6,226 nucleotides of DNA from Oscillospiraceae bacterium (GTDB lineage Bacteria > Bacillota > Clostridia > Oscillospirales > Acutalibacteraceae): NCBI GenBank assembly GCA_029004655.1, contig JAQVYP010000104.1:1-6226 (forward strand), written 5' to 3'. A program made the translations under genes and the position numbers. Numbering within the stretch: position 1 is the stretch's first letter; every line of letters begins with the position of its first letter. Shown here piece by piece: positions 5,733 through 6,226 of this stretch. The notes beneath the pieces are model-generated. The model saw only the letters and a list, made by a program, of their open reading frames with translations. It did no database searches and was not told the DNA's origin.

Positions 5733-6226
5733 AATAGCCGCTATAGTAGCTGAAACTCGAAATAAGCCACTTGTCATTAACCTGAGCAAACCCGACATTA
5801 TAGTTCTCAACATTGCTGTAATTTGAGTTGTGTTCTTGCTTACTTTTAATTGTACCGTCATCATTCCACTGAATATCATAATAGATTTTTTCAGTCTTGA
5901 CTGTAACATACGTTAATGCGCTCGCAGTTTTTTTGTCGAAATCAACATCAAATGATTTTAAGTTTTTAAAATCCATAGAAATTGACTTCACCAAAGTCAT
6001 CTGCCTTATGGCTTGTTCGCTAATTACATTATTATAGAATAAAGTCATAAAGCTATCCAGCGATTCATCATTATAAAAATACTCTTTAAACTTTTCACGA
6101 ATACTGTTGCTTAAAGGTTTTATTCCCTCCTCGGTTTGCCCGTCAACAATATATTCGGTCGGAACAATTGTACACTGCGAATATGTGCTGTAGAAGTCTG
6201 TCATTAAAGCTTCCATTCCTTTGCGG
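5731..6226 (-). CDS. partial gene for an uncharacterised, probably extracytoplasmic protein (possible NTF2-like domain), 5' end outside the window
   Basis: Not recognised as a named family. The frame is open to the right edge: Arg-Lys-Gly codons precede the first visible ATG at 6216, and AAAGGA abuts that ATG too closely to serve as its binding site. A second ATG at 6204 has the same AAAGGA 12 bases upstream and cannot be excluded as a true start. The visible part begins with a helix (MTDFYSTYS), continues with a helical region to about residue 75, then shows alternating strands (FDVDF, ASALTYVTVKTEKIYYDIQW, YNVGFAQVNDKWLISSF). One helix-rich half followed by a curved sheet ending in a W-containing strand resembles NTF2-like or TcaA C-terminal domains; this is a guess from pattern. 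No signal peptide or membrane helix is visible, so an anchor would have to lie upstream. It ends 14 bases before the ATPase and probably belongs to that operon. Confidence 0.65.
   Translation of the reverse strand, partial: RKGMEALMTDFYSTYSQCTIVPTEYIVDGQTEEGIKPLSNSIREKFKEYFYNDESLDSFMTLFYNNVISEQAIRQMTLVKSISMDFKNLKSFDVDFDKKTASALTYVTVKTEKIYYDIQWNDDGTIKSKQEHNSNYSNVENYNVGFAQVNDKWLISSFSYYSGY

Noticed and set aside
5721..5909. 62-codon minus-strand open frame overlapping the partial gene in another frame
   Set aside because: The longer frame reaches the window edge and ends neatly before the ATPase; the short one would overlap the ATPase ribosome binding site and shows no motif.

Overview
The window looks like ordinary chromosome from a low-GC Gram-positive bacterium, most likely a member of the Clostridia. 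The clues are strong GGAGG-type ribosome binding sites, an AT-rich intergenic region, a PNPase of clostridial type, a pair of half-size TauE/SafE permeases and a BcrA-like ABC exporter. Assignment below class would be a guess.

Layout. Bases 1-132 are the leader of pnp, with a candidate promoter and several small hairpins, two of which exclude each other. Bases 133-2346 (+) encode a complete polynucleotide phosphorylase, closed by a strong intrinsic terminator. Everything after that is on the minus strand. Reading in the direction of transcription from the right edge: a 5'-truncated gene for a probable extracytoplasmic protein (6226-5731), a BcrA-type ABC ATPase (5716-4781), an ABC-2 permease with a large duplicated ectodomain (4788-3274) and an intrinsic terminator (about 3259-3225). 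A second two-gene unit follows: TauE/SafE half-permease A (3136-2768) and half-permease B (2771-2397), preceded by an AT-rich 23-bp palindrome that may be an operator or promoter. This unit converges on pnp.

How the genes work together. The ATPase and permease overlap by 8 bases and make one exporter. The partial gene upstream ends 14 bases before the ATPase start, so it probably belongs to the same operon and could be an accessory or sensor protein at the outer face of the membrane. The two TauE/SafE halves overlap by ATGA and should together form one 8-helix anion (sulfur-compound) permease. PNPase is an unrelated housekeeping RNA exonuclease.

The best leads are the three-gene ABC unit, with its duplicated NNIP-containing ectodomain, E-loop ATPase and TTG start behind an ATG-TAA start-stop; the palindrome in front of the split permease pair; and the alternative hairpins of the pnp leader. 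Nothing here is clearly a new defence or mobile system, and no mobile element, tRNA, rRNA or CRISPR array was seen.
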